A stretch of 64,000 nucleotides of DNA from Bin80 sp965261255 (GCA_965261255.1 CBDHCQ010000004.1:1860001-1924000); one strand, 5' to 3'; shown: positions 18,573 to 27,948, counted from the first letter of the stretch. Numbers and translations are program-made. The notes: generated by a model not told the origin, from the letters alone.

Positions 18573-18635
18573 AATTCATTTGTAATAATTGCCACTTTTT
18601 GAGAATTTATGGAGTCATAGTGTACATATTATGAA

Positions 18636-19436
18636 ATGAGTAAACAAAGAAAATTGCCCAAAGGACGGCTTCGACTGGCGACTGTATTGCAGACCGCTGG
18701 GGAAATAGTCCGTACTGACGATGTTGAGCGTTCCCTGAGTGTCAGTCGGGCCGCTGCTTCTAAGCTGCTCTCCAGATGGGCTGGTCAGGGTTGGCTACGG
18801 CGGGTTGGCCCAGGGATATATGCAAATGTTGAACTCGCCTCTATTGACATTGAACAAGTACTGGATGATCCCTGGATGTTCGTACCAGCATTATTCGATC
18901 CAGCTTACATCGGTGGCCGGACCGCTGCTGAATACTGGGGACTTACAGAACAGATTTTCCGAGACACAGTCGTAATCACGGGGAGGCCCGTGCGATCAAA
19001 GTATCAGAAACGACTCGGCTTGCATTATACCATAAAACACGTTCGTCCAGATTTGATTTTTGGTCTTGAGCCTGTGTGGCTCCAAAATATCAAGGTCGGA
19101 GTCTCGGATGTTCATCGAACTATTCTAGACCTCCTGAACGAGCCCGCATTCGGAGGGGGAATACGACATGTTGCAGACTGCTTTAGAGAATACCTACGTC
19201 ATGAATGCAGACAGGACAAGAAACTGATTTCCTACGCAGAGCGTCTAGGAAATGGGGCCATCTTCAAGCGTTTGGGCTTTTTGGCAGAACGCGAATCAGA
19301 CAATTCCTATCTCATAGATGCCTGTAAGCAGAGAATGACAAAGGGTAATGCCAAGCTTGCCCCAACTATGCCAAACCACAAGTTGGTGACAAGGTGGCAT
19401 CTTTGGATTCCTGAGACGTGGATTTTGGAGGACTAA
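18636..19436 (+). CDS. abiEi: AbiEi-family antitoxin / transcriptional regulator
   Basis: A 266-residue protein. The N-terminal winged-helix region (about residues 15-65) includes VSRAAASKLLSRWAGQGWLRRVGPGIYA, typical of the AbiEi antitoxin domain. The C-terminal part includes FDPAYIGGRTAAEYWGLTEQIF and VHRTILDLLNEP, as in full-length AbiEi proteins of type IV toxin-antitoxin systems. In intact systems it neutralises the nucleotidyltransferase toxin AbiEii encoded directly downstream. Here the downstream gene is a broken relic. Confidence 0.85.
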   Translation: MSKQRKLPKGRLRLATVLQTAGEIVRTDDVERSLSVSRAAASKLLSRWAGQGWLRRVGPGIYANVELASIDIEQVLDDPWMFVPALFDPAYIGGRTAAEYWGLTEQIFRDTVVITGRPVRSKYQKRLGLHYTIKHVRPDLIFGLEPVWLQNIKVGVSDVHRTILDLLNEPAFGGGIRHVADCFREYLRHECRQDKKLISYAERLGNGAIFKRLGFLAERESDNSYLIDACKQRMTKGNAKLAPTMPNHKLVTRWHLWIPETWILED

Positions 19437-19605
19437 TTGGTTAACAGACAAGAAATCAAACGAGTTATGATTGTGCGCGGACTAAGGACCCCGTTGTTGA
19501 GAAAAACTATCTGCTCGGCCCAATTCGGGCGATAGGAGTAATTGGACGATGCAGCAGCACACGCTTCTCCAACAACATCGAGTGGATCTTGATATCGGAG
19601 ACTAG
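19437..19605 (+). pseudogene. Decayed AbiEii toxin gene
   Basis: Directly after the abiEi stop (TAATTG) a TTG frame encodes LVNRQEIKRVMIVRGLRTP and then runs to TAG at 19533-19535. One frame over, the sequence continues VVEKNYLLG. Joined, these match the usual AbiEii N-terminus (a NRxEI start, then GLRxDVVEKDYxLG). Farther on, fragments RFS and DLDI recall the RFSEDLDF motif. The frameshift and loss of everything downstream show the toxin is inactivated. Confidence 0.7.
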
Positions 19606-19797
19606 AAGGTCGAGATACAATTCGCCCCTGCCCCATTTTGCAATGATGTTCGGGATCCCATCAATAACGAATTGGCCCCAAACCTGAGACAGACATCTTC
19701 TGGTGCACGTCTGTGCCTCATCTTCTGGTAGAACCGCTAAAGCTGGAAGGTAAACCCTGAAAAATCAAGGACGCTTCCCTGATGGCAATGGCCACAC
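19606..19797. other. Remainder of the abiEii scar
   Basis: No open frame and no recognisable motif. An 11-base direct repeat (CATCTTCTGGT at 19694 and 19719) is the only structure seen. Confidence 0.4.
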
Positions 19798-20973
19798 CTA
19801 CTGCTTGCCTTTTACAGGCCAGGTTACAAAATCATTGCCCCTAACAACGGCAACCGCGGGATCATAAATCGCATCCCCGTCGCCATCAAATGAAAACTCT
19901 CCATAAATAGTTGGGAAATCATCAATTCCGGATAGCGCCTCTCTGATTGAATTAGAATCGTACTCAGATGCACGCTTGAGTGCTTCCAGCAACACGACCG
20001 TAGAGGCATACCCCCTTGCAGCCCAGTCATCTGGAATAGCACCGTAGGTTCGCATATAGTCACGCACGAAAGTCTGGCTTAAATCATTCGGCGAACCAGC
20101 AAGCCAGACTGTAAAGGTTACTGCCCTCTCTGCGGCTCCGGGCTCTATTCGGTTAATGGTTTTAACCTCAGCTATCGAGAGAAAGGGGGCTACGAATGGC
20201 GCATCGTTCCCCCTCCGATATGCTGTAGGCAAGATCGCTGTTTGGTCCTCGGGTAAAGCTGAAAGAAAAATAGCTTCAACCGCCGGCGTAGCTGACAGTA
20301 TTCTGTCCAGCGGCCCGGCAATATCTGCTCCGCTGATCACAGTGCCCGGTGGACGGGAATAGGATTCTTCTGTAACGATGTTTACATCGTTGTATTTCCT
20401 CAACTCTTCCGTTACAAGATCGTTGCTGGATATCGAAAAAGCATCTCCTGCATTATGCAACGTGGCAACATTCCTGAACTGCAGATTCTCTTTGGCAGTC
20501 CGAACCCCAGATGGAACAATACGCTCCACCGTTAGCGCCGACCGGAAAAGATAATCGCTTTGCGCCGACAGACCTGCCTTGGCAGAGGTCGGGCCTAGCG
20601 AAACAATATTGCTTTCATTGACCACGGGAATCACAGCTTCTGTCGCGGTGGAGCTCAATGGGCCAATGATTACTGGTAGATTCTCGAAACTGGCCAAATC
20701 ACGATAAGCTTGTGCTGCACCCTCGGCCGTACTCCTTGTGTCCTTGAATGCAAGCGCGATTGTTAATCCACTTATGGCCTCATGCTCATTCACCGCCAAA
20801 CGGACACCACTAGCAATACTCTGACCTGCTCCGCCTAACGTACCTGTTTCAGGAAGCGCAACACCAATGAGTATATTGCCACCCTCGGGTTGATTTGAAA
20901 TAGGATCGCACGCAGATAATGTTACGCTTAGAAAAAGAAGGGCTAGTCCCGAAAAAAAATATCGTCTATGCAT
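19798..20973 (-). CDS. ABC-type branched-chain amino acid-like substrate-binding lipoprotein
   Basis: About 391 residues when started at MHRRYFFSG, which gives a proper lipoprotein signal (lipobox LSAC). A longer start would add an unlikely N-terminal extension. The body is a type I periplasmic-binding fold of the Leu/Ile/Val-binding group: IGVALPETGTLGGAGQSIASGVRLAVNE, LPVIGPLSSTATEAVIPVVNE, and a late YASTVVLLEALKRA helix. No permease or ATPase gene is adjacent, so the partner transporter is elsewhere or it acts as a sensor. It lies just downstream of the caa3 operon, same strand. Confidence 0.82.
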   Translation of the reverse strand: MHRRYFFSGLALLFLSVTLSACDPISNQPEGGNILIGVALPETGTLGGAGQSIASGVRLAVNEHEAISGLTIALAFKDTRSTAEGAAQAYRDLASFENLPVIIGPLSSTATEAVIPVVNESNIVSLGPTSAKAGLSAQSDYLFRSALTVERIVPSGVRTAKENLQFRNVATLHNAGDAFSISSNDLVTEELRKYNDVNIVTEESYSRPPGTVISGADIAGPLDRILSATPAVEAIFLSALPEDQTAILPTAYRRGNDAPFVAPFLSIAEVKTINRIEPGAAERAVTFTVWLAGSPNDLSQTFVRDYMRTYGAIPDDWAARGYASTVVLLEALKRASEYDSNSIREALSGIDDFPTIYGEFSFDGDGDAIYDPAVAVVRGNDFVTWPVKGKQ

Positions 20974-21049
20974 CCCATCTTCGGAATCTGGTGATCGGAT
21001 TGAGTTGCAAAATGTTGAGCAGGCCACAATGAATGAAACGCGGAATGAA

Positions 21050-21397
21050 TCACTCCGATTCCACGGGCTCTACGGTCAACTGGGTGGTTCCTGGCTCGGT
21101 TATACCGATGCTCCCCCTGAGTTCCGTATCCGCCAGGGTAAGTGACAGAAATACGACGGCAAAAACAAACCCCAGCGCCAAAACCAGCAAGTTGACTTTA
21201 TTGTCATACTTAAGGGCCATGAACACCCAGGCAACCAATATTGCCTTGGATCCTGCAATAGCCAGCGCCAACGGAATATTTATGACTCCCAGATCAATGC
21301 GAGCAGTGATTACTGTAACCACTGTGAGAAACAGCAACAAGCCAAAAATAGCCGCGAGCGTCCGAGTTGGGATGATATGATGTTGCCCCTGTGCCAT
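21050..21397 (-). CDS. coxD: Cytochrome c oxidase subunit IV (caa3-type, CoxD)
   Basis: A 115-residue protein with three predicted helices and the usual small subunit IV pattern (TVVTVITARID, AIAGSKAILVAWVFMALKYD). It follows coxC after 12 bases and ends the ActA-F/caa3 gene run. It belongs to the bacterial subunit IV family that aids assembly of heme-copper oxidases. Confidence 0.85.
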   Translation of the reverse strand: MAQGQHHIIPTRTLAAIFGLLLFLTVVTVITARIDLGVINIPLALAIAGSKAILVAWVFMALKYDNKVNLLVLALGFVFAVVFLSLTLADTELRGSIGITEPGTTQLTVEPVESE

Positions 21398-21409
21398 TGA
21401 GGGTAGTCT

Positions 21410-22072
21410 TTATATCAGATACAATAAAGGAAAAAGAAAAATCCAGATTATGTCTACCAGGTGCCAATACAGTCCGGTCAGTTCAACTGGAGTATACCAC
21501 TGCGGTGAAAAGTGCCCTCGTGCAACACGCGTTATGAGCCATCCAAACAGACCCATACCCACCAACACATGGATCCCGTGTATGCCCGTCATCACGAAGT
21601 AAATGCTAAAAAACTGCGGAGCGAACGGAATGTCGTATTTCGAATAATCTTTGCCATCTACGATCCCATGCGGTTCAAAACCAGCCCCGGGAAAAACACC
21701 ATGTGAAAATTTTCCTGAGTACTCAACGAATTTCACACCCATGAAGATCGCTGCACACACTAGCGTTAGGATCAGCAGCACAACGACCTTCTCTTTCTCG
21801 CCCTTTTGTATAAAGTGAATTGAAAGGGCAACGGTAAAGCTGGAAGCCAGAAGCACGACAGTGTTCAGCGCACCCAGTCGCCAGTCCAGTAGCTCACTAG
21901 CCTGTGCGAACACCTCTGGATGCCAAGACCGGTATACTGCATAGGCCACGAACATGCCGGAAAAGAGCAGGATTTCCGTGACAAGAAACAACCACATGCC
22001 CAGTTTTGCCGCGTCAAACTGCTGCTCGTGGTTGACGAAGTAATGTTTCAGCGTTGTACCTGAGCTGCTCAT
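21410..22072 (-). CDS. coxC: Cytochrome c oxidase subunit III
   Basis: A 220-residue protein with five predicted helices. Family stretches are AKLGMWLFLVTEILLFSGMF near the N-terminus, YFVMTGIHGIHVLVGMG and the C-terminal ELTGLYWHLVDIIWIFLFPLLY. It stabilises the catalytic core of the caa3 oxidase. It is three bases downstream of coxA and so translationally linked. Confidence 0.95.
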   Translation of the reverse strand: MSSSGTTLKHYFVNHEQQFDAAKLGMWLFLVTEILLFSGMFVAYAVYRSWHPEVFAQASELLDWRLGALNTVVLLASSFTVALSIHFIQKGEKEKVVVLLILTLVCAAIFMGVKFVEYSGKFSHGVFPGAGFEPHGIVDGKDYSKYDIPFAPQFFSIYFVMTGIHGIHVLVGMGLFGWLITRVARGHFSPQWYTPVELTGLYWHLVDIIWIFLFPLLYLI

Positions 22073-22075
22073 CTC

Positions 22076-23716
22076 CTAATTCTCCTCCTTTGGGCCAAAG
22101 ACATCATCTGCAAGATGGAAGTCGTACGGTCCACGCGTGACCAAAGGCGTCTCGTGAAAATTGTGCTCATCGGGAAGTGGACCCGTGTGCGTCCATTCCA
22201 GGGTACAGGCTCCCCATGGGTTGGCGGGAGCTTTTGGTCCCTTGAACAACGAATACAGCGCATACACAAGAATCATCAGCAATCCGACACCAAGGATATA
22301 GGAACCAATAGTGGATGCCATGTTCAGTGCAGCGAATTCTGGAAAGTTTGGCAGTAACTCAGTATAGTCGTGATAGCGGCGCGGCATCCCCCGGCTACCG
22401 AGAAAGAATTGAGTAAAGAAAGTCAAATTAAAGCCGATAAATACCAGCACCGCAGCAATTACTCCCGCCGTCTCATTGTACATGCGCCCGGTCATCTTCG
22501 GCCACCAGTAATGGAGTCCTCCGATCAGTCCGATGAGTGCACCTCCCATCATTACATAATGGAAATGAGCGACAATAAAGTAGGTATCGTGTAAATGGAC
22601 GTCCACGGCCAGGACACCTACCATAATCCCTGTCAGCCCACCAATTGTGAACAGGAATAGAAACATCAATGCATAGATCATGGGGGTTCGCAGCCACACG
22701 GAACCCTTGTACATCGTGGCAACCCAGTTGAACACCTTGATGCCCGTTGGTATGCCAATCAGGAAGGTGAGCATTGAGAATATGATTGAAGACAGCGCAC
22801 TTTGTCCGGCCACGAACATGTGATGCCCCCAGACAAGGAATCCCAGGAACGCAATCGCAACTGAGGAGAGTGCGATGAACGTGTAACCGGATACCTGCTG
22901 TCTGGAAAATGTCCCCATTAGATCGCTGATGATCCCCATGGCGGGAAGGATCATAATGTAGACTGCCGGATGACTGTAGAACCAGAAGAAATGCTGAAAG
23001 AGAACAGGATCTCCCCCTAGTGCCGGATCAAATATGCCAATCTGCATCAGCTTCTCCAGGAACAGGAGCACCATCGTGATACCAATCACGGGTGTAGCCA
23101 AAACCTGAACGATACCTGTAGCATAGATCGCCCAGACAAACAGGGGCAGCCGGTTCCAGGTCATACCTGGTGCACGCATCTTGTGCACGGTAACGATGAA
23201 GTTCAGCCCCGTAAAAATGGAGGCAAAGCCAGCTACAAAAACTGCAGATGTAAGCCAGAGAACTGCGTTCGATGCGCCACTTGAATACGGAGTATAAAAA
23301 GTCCAACCCGTATCTACTTTCCCGACAAATAACCAGCCAAATACCGCCATCAGTGCGCCGGCCATGAAGAGATACCAACTGGCCAGATTGAGGCGAGGAA
23401 AGGCGACATCTTTGGCCCCGATCTGTATGGGTAGAACAAAATTGCCAAGAATTCCAGGAATAGCCGGAATAATGACCAGGAAAACCATTACCACACCGTG
23501 AAGTGTGAAGATCTGATTGTATCCGTCCTGATCCAGTATCGTCTCGCCAGGGGTACCGAGTTCTGTTCGAACGAATGTTGCCAGAATGCCCCCCAAAAGG
23601 AAGAAAGTCCCGCAAGCTATCGCATACAGGATCCCGATACGCTTGTGATCCGTCGTGGCAAGCCACGACCAGAGCCCCTTTCTTGCACTTAAGTAATTAT
23701 GTGATCCTTCACGCAT
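22076..23716 (-). CDS. coxA: Cytochrome c oxidase subunit I, A2 type (caa3)
   Basis: The 546-residue catalytic subunit holding heme a and the heme-CuB site. The CuB ligand segments are visible (WFYSHPAVYIMILPAMG and WGHHMF), as is the heme-ligand region HLHDTYFIVAHFHYVM. Helix VI has YS-HPAVY in place of the glutamate of A1 enzymes, the signature of A2-type oxidases such as Rhodothermus marinus caa3. It lies between coxB and coxC with gaps of three bases. It reduces oxygen and pumps protons, fed through the CoxB heme c. Confidence 0.97.
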   Translation of the reverse strand: MREGSHNYLSARKGLWSWLATTDHKRIGILYAIACGTFFLLGGILATFVRTELGTPGETILDQDGYNQIFTLHGVVMVFLVIIPAIPGILGNFVLPIQIGAKDVAFPRLNLASWYLFMAGALMAVFGWLFVGKVDTGWTFYTPYSSGASNAVLWLTSAVFVAGFASIFTGLNFIVTVHKMRAPGMTWNRLPLFVWAIYATGIVQVLATPVIGITMVLLFLEKLMQIGIFDPALGGDPVLFQHFFWFYSHPAVYIMILPAMGIISDLMGTFSRQQVSGYTFIALSSVAIAFLGFLVWGHHMFVAGQSALSSIIFSMLTFLIGIPTGIKVFNWVATMYKGSVWLRTPMIYALMFLFLFTIGGLTGIMVGVLAVDVHLHDTYFIVAHFHYVMMGGALIGLIGGLHYWWPKMTGRMYNETAGVIAAVLVFIGFNLTFFTQFFLGSRGMPRRYHDYTELLPNFPEFAALNMASTIGSYILGVGLLMILVYALYSLFKGPKAPANPWGACTLEWTHTGPLPDEHNFHETPLVTRGPYDFHLADDVFGPKEEN

Positions 23717-23719
23717 CGC

Positions 23720-24658
23720 CTACTGCTGCTCTAGAATGAATGCCACGAGCGCATCAATGTCCTCCGCAGGCAATGTCGTAGCATACTGTCCGGGCATGAC
23801 GGGCAAAAACCCCTCAACAATCTCCTGCGCGGGATTTACGATAGCCGTGCGGATATAGTTGTCGTCGGCCACCGCACTCGTTCCATCCGTGAAATTCCGT
23901 GTGCTACCTGCCAAGCCTAGAAAGGTCGGTCCTGCCGATGTAGTCCCATCTAATGTGTGACAGGCAAAGCAACCCTGTTGAGTGTACACACGCTCACCCC
24001 GCTGCGCAGGGGTCAAAGATCCATCGCCCATACTCTCTGCAAGCCAACTCTCAAAGTCATCCTGGGATTGCACAACAACGCTAGCGTACATGTCTGAATG
24101 CGCGGTACCACAATACTCTGCGCACACAACGTTGAACGTGTCTGCCCTTGTAGCCTCAAACCAAACATAGGAATAGCGTCCCTGCAGCACATCCGCCTTG
24201 ACACGAAAAGCAGGTACGAAAAAACTGTGAATCACATCCTCGCTGCTCATGCGAAGCTTCACCGGTCGGTTCAGCGGAACATGCAGGTCGGTGGATACCG
24301 CTCCATTTGGGTAGGCGAATGTCCAACTCCACTTGCGTGCGGTTACATTGATCTCATAGGCATTGGGGGGAGCAATACCAAGCTCAAGAAATACACGAAA
24401 CCCCCATATAAAGACTACCGCGACGAGTATGGACGGAACTGCGATCCAGGAAGCTTCAATGATCTTGCTCTCCCGGACCGGTTCAGGACGATCGTTTTCA
24501 CTGCGCCGACGATAGCGCCAGGCAAATGTAACCATCGCTCCCATGACCCCCACAAACAAAATAGCGCTTGTGACCAGTATGAAATAGAACAACGTATCCA
24601 CATCTCCTGCGACTGTGGATGCAGGTTCAGGAAGCCATATTGAGGACTGGTCATTCAT
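23720..24658 (-). CDS. coxB: Cytochrome c oxidase subunit II with fused cytochrome c
   Basis: A 312-residue protein: an N-terminal two-helix hairpin, a cupredoxin domain with the CuA site (HSFFVPAFRVK, then CAEYCGTAHSDM), and a C-terminal cytochrome c domain with CFACH and the distal-ligand region GFLPVMPGQ. The fusion defines a caa3-type enzyme, in which electrons enter through the attached heme c. Its ATG overlaps the sco stop by four bases. Confidence 0.96.
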   Translation of the reverse strand: MNDQSSIWLPEPASTVAGDVDTLFYFILVTSAILFVGVMGAMVTFAWRYRRRSENDRPEPVRESKIIEASWIAVPSILVAVVFIWGFRVFLELGIAPPNAYEINVTARKWSWTFAYPNGAVSTDLHVPLNRPVKLRMSSEDVIHSFFVPAFRVKADVLQGRYSYVWFEATRADTFNVVCAEYCGTAHSDMYASVVVQSQDDFESWLAESMGDGSLTPAQRGERVYTQQGCFACHTLDGTTSAGPTFLGLAGSTRNFTDGTSAVADDNYIRTAIVNPAQEIVEGFLPVMPGQYATTLPAEDIDALVAFILEQQ

Positions 24659-25458
24659 GCGTGCGCAGACTTTTTAGTATCCCGCAACCACAAAAGGCTG
24701 AGCGCTGCAATCAGCGCAAGCGCTGTAATCCCTCCTCCAACCTGCATGGCTCGTCGAGCCGCTAGTACGTATGAATTGGACGCGGGATCAAACTGGAAAC
24801 AATAAAGAAAAGCCCGGTCCAGCAGGTTGCCAACTGTACCTTTCGAAGCTTCAACGATGGCTGCACGCAGATCACGCCCTCTGGGGGCAAGATCGGGCAA
24901 GTAACGGGTAATGATACCCTCCTCGCTAAGCACGATAACAGCGGCAGGATGCGCGTATTCGTTCTGATCTTCAACCCATTTGAACATGAAACCCGTGGCT
25001 CCGGTCAACGCAGCAATAGAGGATTCACTGCCTGTCAGAAACCTCCACTCGGCATCTTCGTGATCAAGGCGTCGCAGATATCGGGCACGCTGTTCGGCCG
25101 CACGCTCCGGAGTGTCTCGCGGACTGAACGAAACGGTAATCATCTCATATGCGTCCCCCGGTGCCCAAGGTACGTCCTCAAGGCTCCGAGTGACTCCATC
25201 CAGGAGTACGCTGCACAGCATGGGGCACGTATGATAAACGAAGGTCAGTACTACCGGACGCCCCTGGTTAAAATAGTCACGCAGTTGGACTGACTCACCC
25301 GTAGAGTTTACGAACGCAAGGTCAAGCGGGATCTGATCTCCCAGCCGAGGAGCAAGCCCAACGCCTTCGTAAGCGATACTGGCCTGCTCCGTCAGTTGTG
25401 CATACACGGGTATCGTGCAGGTGCAAAAAGCGAGTATGGCAACGTATCCTTTGAGCAT
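24655..25458 (-). CDS. sco: SCO1/SenC-family copper chaperone
   Basis: A 267-residue exported protein with a signal peptide (ending near VYAQ), a thioredoxin-like domain with the copper ligands TCPMLC and a later histidine in YAHPAAVIVL, and a C-terminal transmembrane helix (about 235-257). Sco proteins deliver copper to or reduce the CuA site of subunit II, encoded immediately downstream with a four-base overlap. The C-terminal anchor, instead of an N-terminal one, is shared with Sco proteins in related respiratory clusters. Confidence 0.92.
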   Translation of the reverse strand: MLKGYVAILAFCTCTIPVYAQLTEQASIAYEGVGLAPRLGDQIPLDLAFVNSTGESVQLRDYFNQGRPVVLTFVYHTCPMLCSVLLDGVTRSLEDVPWAPGDAYEMITVSFSPRDTPERAAEQRARYLRRLDHEDAEWRFLTGSESSIAALTGATGFMFKWVEDQNEYAHPAAVIVLSEEGIITRYLPDLAPRGRDLRAAIVEASKGTVGNLLDRAFLYCFQFDPASNSYVLAARRAMQVGGGITALALIAALSLLWLRDTKKSAHA

Positions 25459-25678
25459 TCAATTATGCATCGGAGAATTATATGATGGATTGCCAAGCTG
25501 TACACCTACTCGCATATCCATCTCATGAACCACAGAGAATGGTAACCTGTCCACACCCAGCCATCCAGCCAGTCTACCCGCTTTGCCTCCAGGCCACATT
25601 CTGCCTGCGATATCGTGATCCGAATTGGCTGAATCAGGCATCCGTTATTCGTTGATCTGCCTCATTAGGCATGACTGG

Positions 25679-26044
25679 TTACTCTCGTATAGGGTTGCCT
25701 CCCATTTCCTCGGAAATACTTGCGTCCTCCGGAAACTCTTCCGAGAGTTTCATGATGGCTTGTTCCACTGGAATCCGTACAGCTCCACTTGCCAACACCT
25801 CATACCGGTTAAGTTGCTGCTGACCCGCGATCCTCAATCGTTCCAGATCGGGATAAGTGGCTTCCGCGGCCCCCCTTGAGTCAGTTAGATCAGCTTCACT
25901 CTTAAACCAGTAGGTTGCCCCCCAAATCAATCCACCCAAGAGAACTAACAGTAACAGTACAAAGGCCAGGATCGGGAGTGCGTCTACCGATTCAAGCTCA
26001 ACCGAAGGTAGATCCGGAGCCCCAGTCTCAGATCCAGTAGTCAT
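25679..26044 (-). CDS. Small membrane protein of the ACIII locus (ActG-like position)
   Basis: A 121-residue protein with one strong transmembrane helix (about residues 24-46, LPILAFVLLLLVLLGGLIWGATYW) and a charged C-terminal tail with YPDLERLRIAGQQQLNRYEVL and VRIPVEQAIMKL. It lies between actF and sco. A single-helix protein at this place recalls the extra small subunit of Rhodothermus ACIII (ActG). The tail segment QQQLNRY...RIPIxxAM recurs in small proteins next to Sco in such clusters. Function not shown. Confidence 0.55.
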   Translation of the reverse strand: MTTGSETGAPDLPSVELESVDALPILAFVLLLLVLLGGLIWGATYWFKSEADLTDSRGAAEATYPDLERLRIAGQQQLNRYEVLASGAVRIPVEQAIMKLSEEFPEDASISEEMGGNPIRE

Positions 26045-26054
26045 AGCTTTTTAA

Positions 26055-27326
26055 TTATACGTTTTCGAAGCGCAGTGACTTTTGGAGTTGCGGATCGCCC
26101 TCGCAGACGATTGCATGTCGGCTAAGTCTCCACAAGAAGATCGCAACGAATACGCAGGTTAGACCGATCCAGCAACTAATGTCCAGCCAGTGTAGCTGTG
26201 CGTGATCAATGTGCAATACCGGCATGGCCTGCCAATGAATATCAAACCATTGCATGGCAAGAAGCCATACCGCCATAACGGCAAGGGGAATGGAGTAACG
26301 CTTGATCGCCCGGGGCAAGAGGATCAGGAATGGGAGGATAAAGTGTCCAAACAGCAGTATGCCACTGTGCGTCTCCCAACCATGCTCCAGCCGATGCTTA
26401 AACCAGGCCGTTTCCTCCGGAATGCCACCATACCAATAAAGCATGTACTGACTGAAGGCGATATAAGCCCAAAAGACCACGAACCCAAACATGAGTTTGC
26501 CCAGGTCATGATAATGCTCGGCCGTCACCACTTCACGCAACATACCTGCCCGCTGCAATCCAACAACACAAAGTGCAGTGAAGCAAAATGCAGACATAAA
26601 CGCACCCGCAAAAAAGTATACGCCAAATATGGTTGAGAACCAGTGTGGATCCAGCGTCATAAGTAAATCAAATGCCGCAAAAGCAGTCGTTATTCCACAA
26701 ACCGGCAACCCCCAGGCACTCAAATGGCGTAGCCTTGCCGATATACTGGCGTCCCCAGTTACATCCTGGAGAATAGATAACCTCCACAGGCGCGAGGAAA
26801 GGAAGGTCCATGCCAGGAAGTAGAACCCAATCCGAATCAGAAAAAACGGAATGTTGAGGTATACAACCTTACCAGCAAGAATCTCATCATAGTAATTGCT
26901 GGTCGGATCATCTATACCTTCGGCCGTCCAGTGATGGTACGGTCCATGGGAATCAAAAACACCTACCAGAATAGGGATGAACAGTATGATCAGAAGAGGG
27001 AAGGAAACGGCCACTGCCTCTGGAATGCGTCTTAGGGCGACAATCCATTCCGCACGGACTAGGTGCTTGATCAAAACAATAAACATGCACCCCAGCGCGA
27101 GTGAAAGACAGAAGGTCCAGCCGATCAGGTAGGAGAAGTAAAATTGCTCCAGAAACATCTCACTCATCCCAACAACAATACTTACTGCAATCGCTGCCAC
27201 GCCGATCAATCCCGGAATGATATAGCTGCGGCTTCCACCAGTAAATGGATATCTGTCACTCTTGGTAGGGGCCAAGGGATCAACAAGCTTCATCAAGAGC
27301 GAGCTGCCTCGCAGCGAATCACGCAT
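26055..27326 (-). CDS. actF: Alternative complex III subunit ActF (quinol:cytochrome c oxidoreductase)
   Basis: A 423-residue integral membrane protein with about ten helices. It resembles the ActC/NrfD architecture but lacks cofactors, as known for ActF. Recognisable stretches are YLIGWTFCLSLALGCMFIVLIKHLVRAEW and LMFGFVVFWAYIAFSQYMLYWYG. In ACIII, ActF sits beside ActC in the membrane. It is 12 bases downstream of actE. Confidence 0.92.
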   Translation of the reverse strand: MRDSLRGSSLLMKLVDPLAPTKSDRYPFTGGSRSYIIPGLIGVAAIAVSIVVGMSEMFLEQFYFSYLIGWTFCLSLALGCMFIVLIKHLVRAEWIVALRRIPEAVAVSFPLLIILFIPILVGVFDSHGPYHHWTAEGIDDPTSNYYDEILAGKVVYLNIPFFLIRIGFYFLAWTFLSSRLWRLSILQDVTGDASISARLRHLSAWGLPVCGITTAFAAFDLLMTLDPHWFSTIFGVYFFAGAFMSAFCFTALCVVGLQRAGMLREVVTAEHYHDLGKLMFGFVVFWAYIAFSQYMLYWYGGIPEETAWFKHRLEHGWETHSGILLFGHFILPFLILLPRAIKRYSIPLAVMAVWLLAMQWFDIHWQAMPVLHIDHAQLHWLDISCWIGLTCVFVAIFLWRLSRHAIVCEGDPQLQKSLRFENV

Positions 27327-27338
27327 GGATCCAATATG

Positions 27339-27947
27339 TCAGGGCGTATTCTGAAGGGTTGTTTGTTCGTCAGCCGGAACGTCCTCGACGGTTGCATTCT
27401 GACTGCGCTGCAGTGCACGTACGTAGGCTACAATAGCCCAGCGATCAGCAACGGGTATTTGCTGAGCATAGCCCGGCATCGTTCGAACACCCCTTGCAAT
27501 AACTTCGTAAAGGTAACCGTCCTCAATTGTGCGCAAACGGTCATCATGGTAACCAATGGGCGCGAATCCATACCCACCTGACATCACGATGCCTTGTCCG
27601 TCCCCGGCAATTCCGTGACAGACAGCACAGTAGATGTCGTATCGCTCGCGGCCACGATTGGCGAATTCGACGGTGTATTCAACCGGCATAACCTGTACAT
27701 AGCTACCGTCCGCATTGCGACCCGTGTGAAACTGCACATCTTCACGAAGCATCCCACGGGCCACTGTGCCTGGCACAGGAGGACGCATCGCGCGGCCATC
27801 CGCGAAAAACGGATTGGCCTCCTGCGCTTCAAACCGCTCCATCTCATCCATATTTGGATTGATATGAATGGGCGGATCCTCTTTTAGCGTGCCGCGACAA
27901 CCGCTGAGCACCACTGTAACACCAAGTAAGAAAAGTATTTTCTTCAT
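27339..27947 (-). CDS. actE: Alternative complex III subunit ActE, monoheme cytochrome c lipoprotein
   Basis: About 202 residues from MKKILFLLGV with lipobox LSGC. One heme-binding CAVCH motif and a plausible methionine ligand in RTMPGYAQ. ActE is the monoheme cytochrome c of ACIII, thought to hand electrons to the caa3 oxidase. The ATG at 27947 follows the actD stop by one base; a longer upstream start lacks the signal and would overlap actD. Confidence 0.93.
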   Translation of the reverse strand: MKKILFLLGVTVVLSGCRGTLKEDPPIHINPNMDEMERFEAQEANPFFADGRAMRPPVPGTVARGMLREDVQFHTGRNADGSYVQVMPVEYTVEFANRGRERYDIYCAVCHGIAGDGQGIVMSGGYGFAPIGYHDDRLRTIEDGYLYEVIARGVRTMPGYAQQIPVADRWAIVAYVRALQRSQNATVEDVPADEQTTLQNTP

Positions 27948-27948
27948 A

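Larger units (their letters stand above)
17911..18635. other. 725-base gap with little coding signal
   Basis: Between the PhoX-like gene and abiEi. It holds one weak minus-strand reading frame (listed separately), an inverted pair GTATCAC/GTGATAC at 18017-18023 and 18052-18058, and the palindrome upstream of abiEi. I see no RNA gene. Confidence 0.5.

Noticed and set aside
19694..19729. 11-base direct repeat CATCTTCTGGT
   Set aside because: Too short and isolated to be a target-site duplication; no insertion element lies between the copies.
25459..25641. 60-codon minus-strand frame abutting sco
   Set aside because: The spacing is suggestive (its TGA directly precedes the sco ATG), but composition and lack of any ribosome binding site or homologue do not support it.
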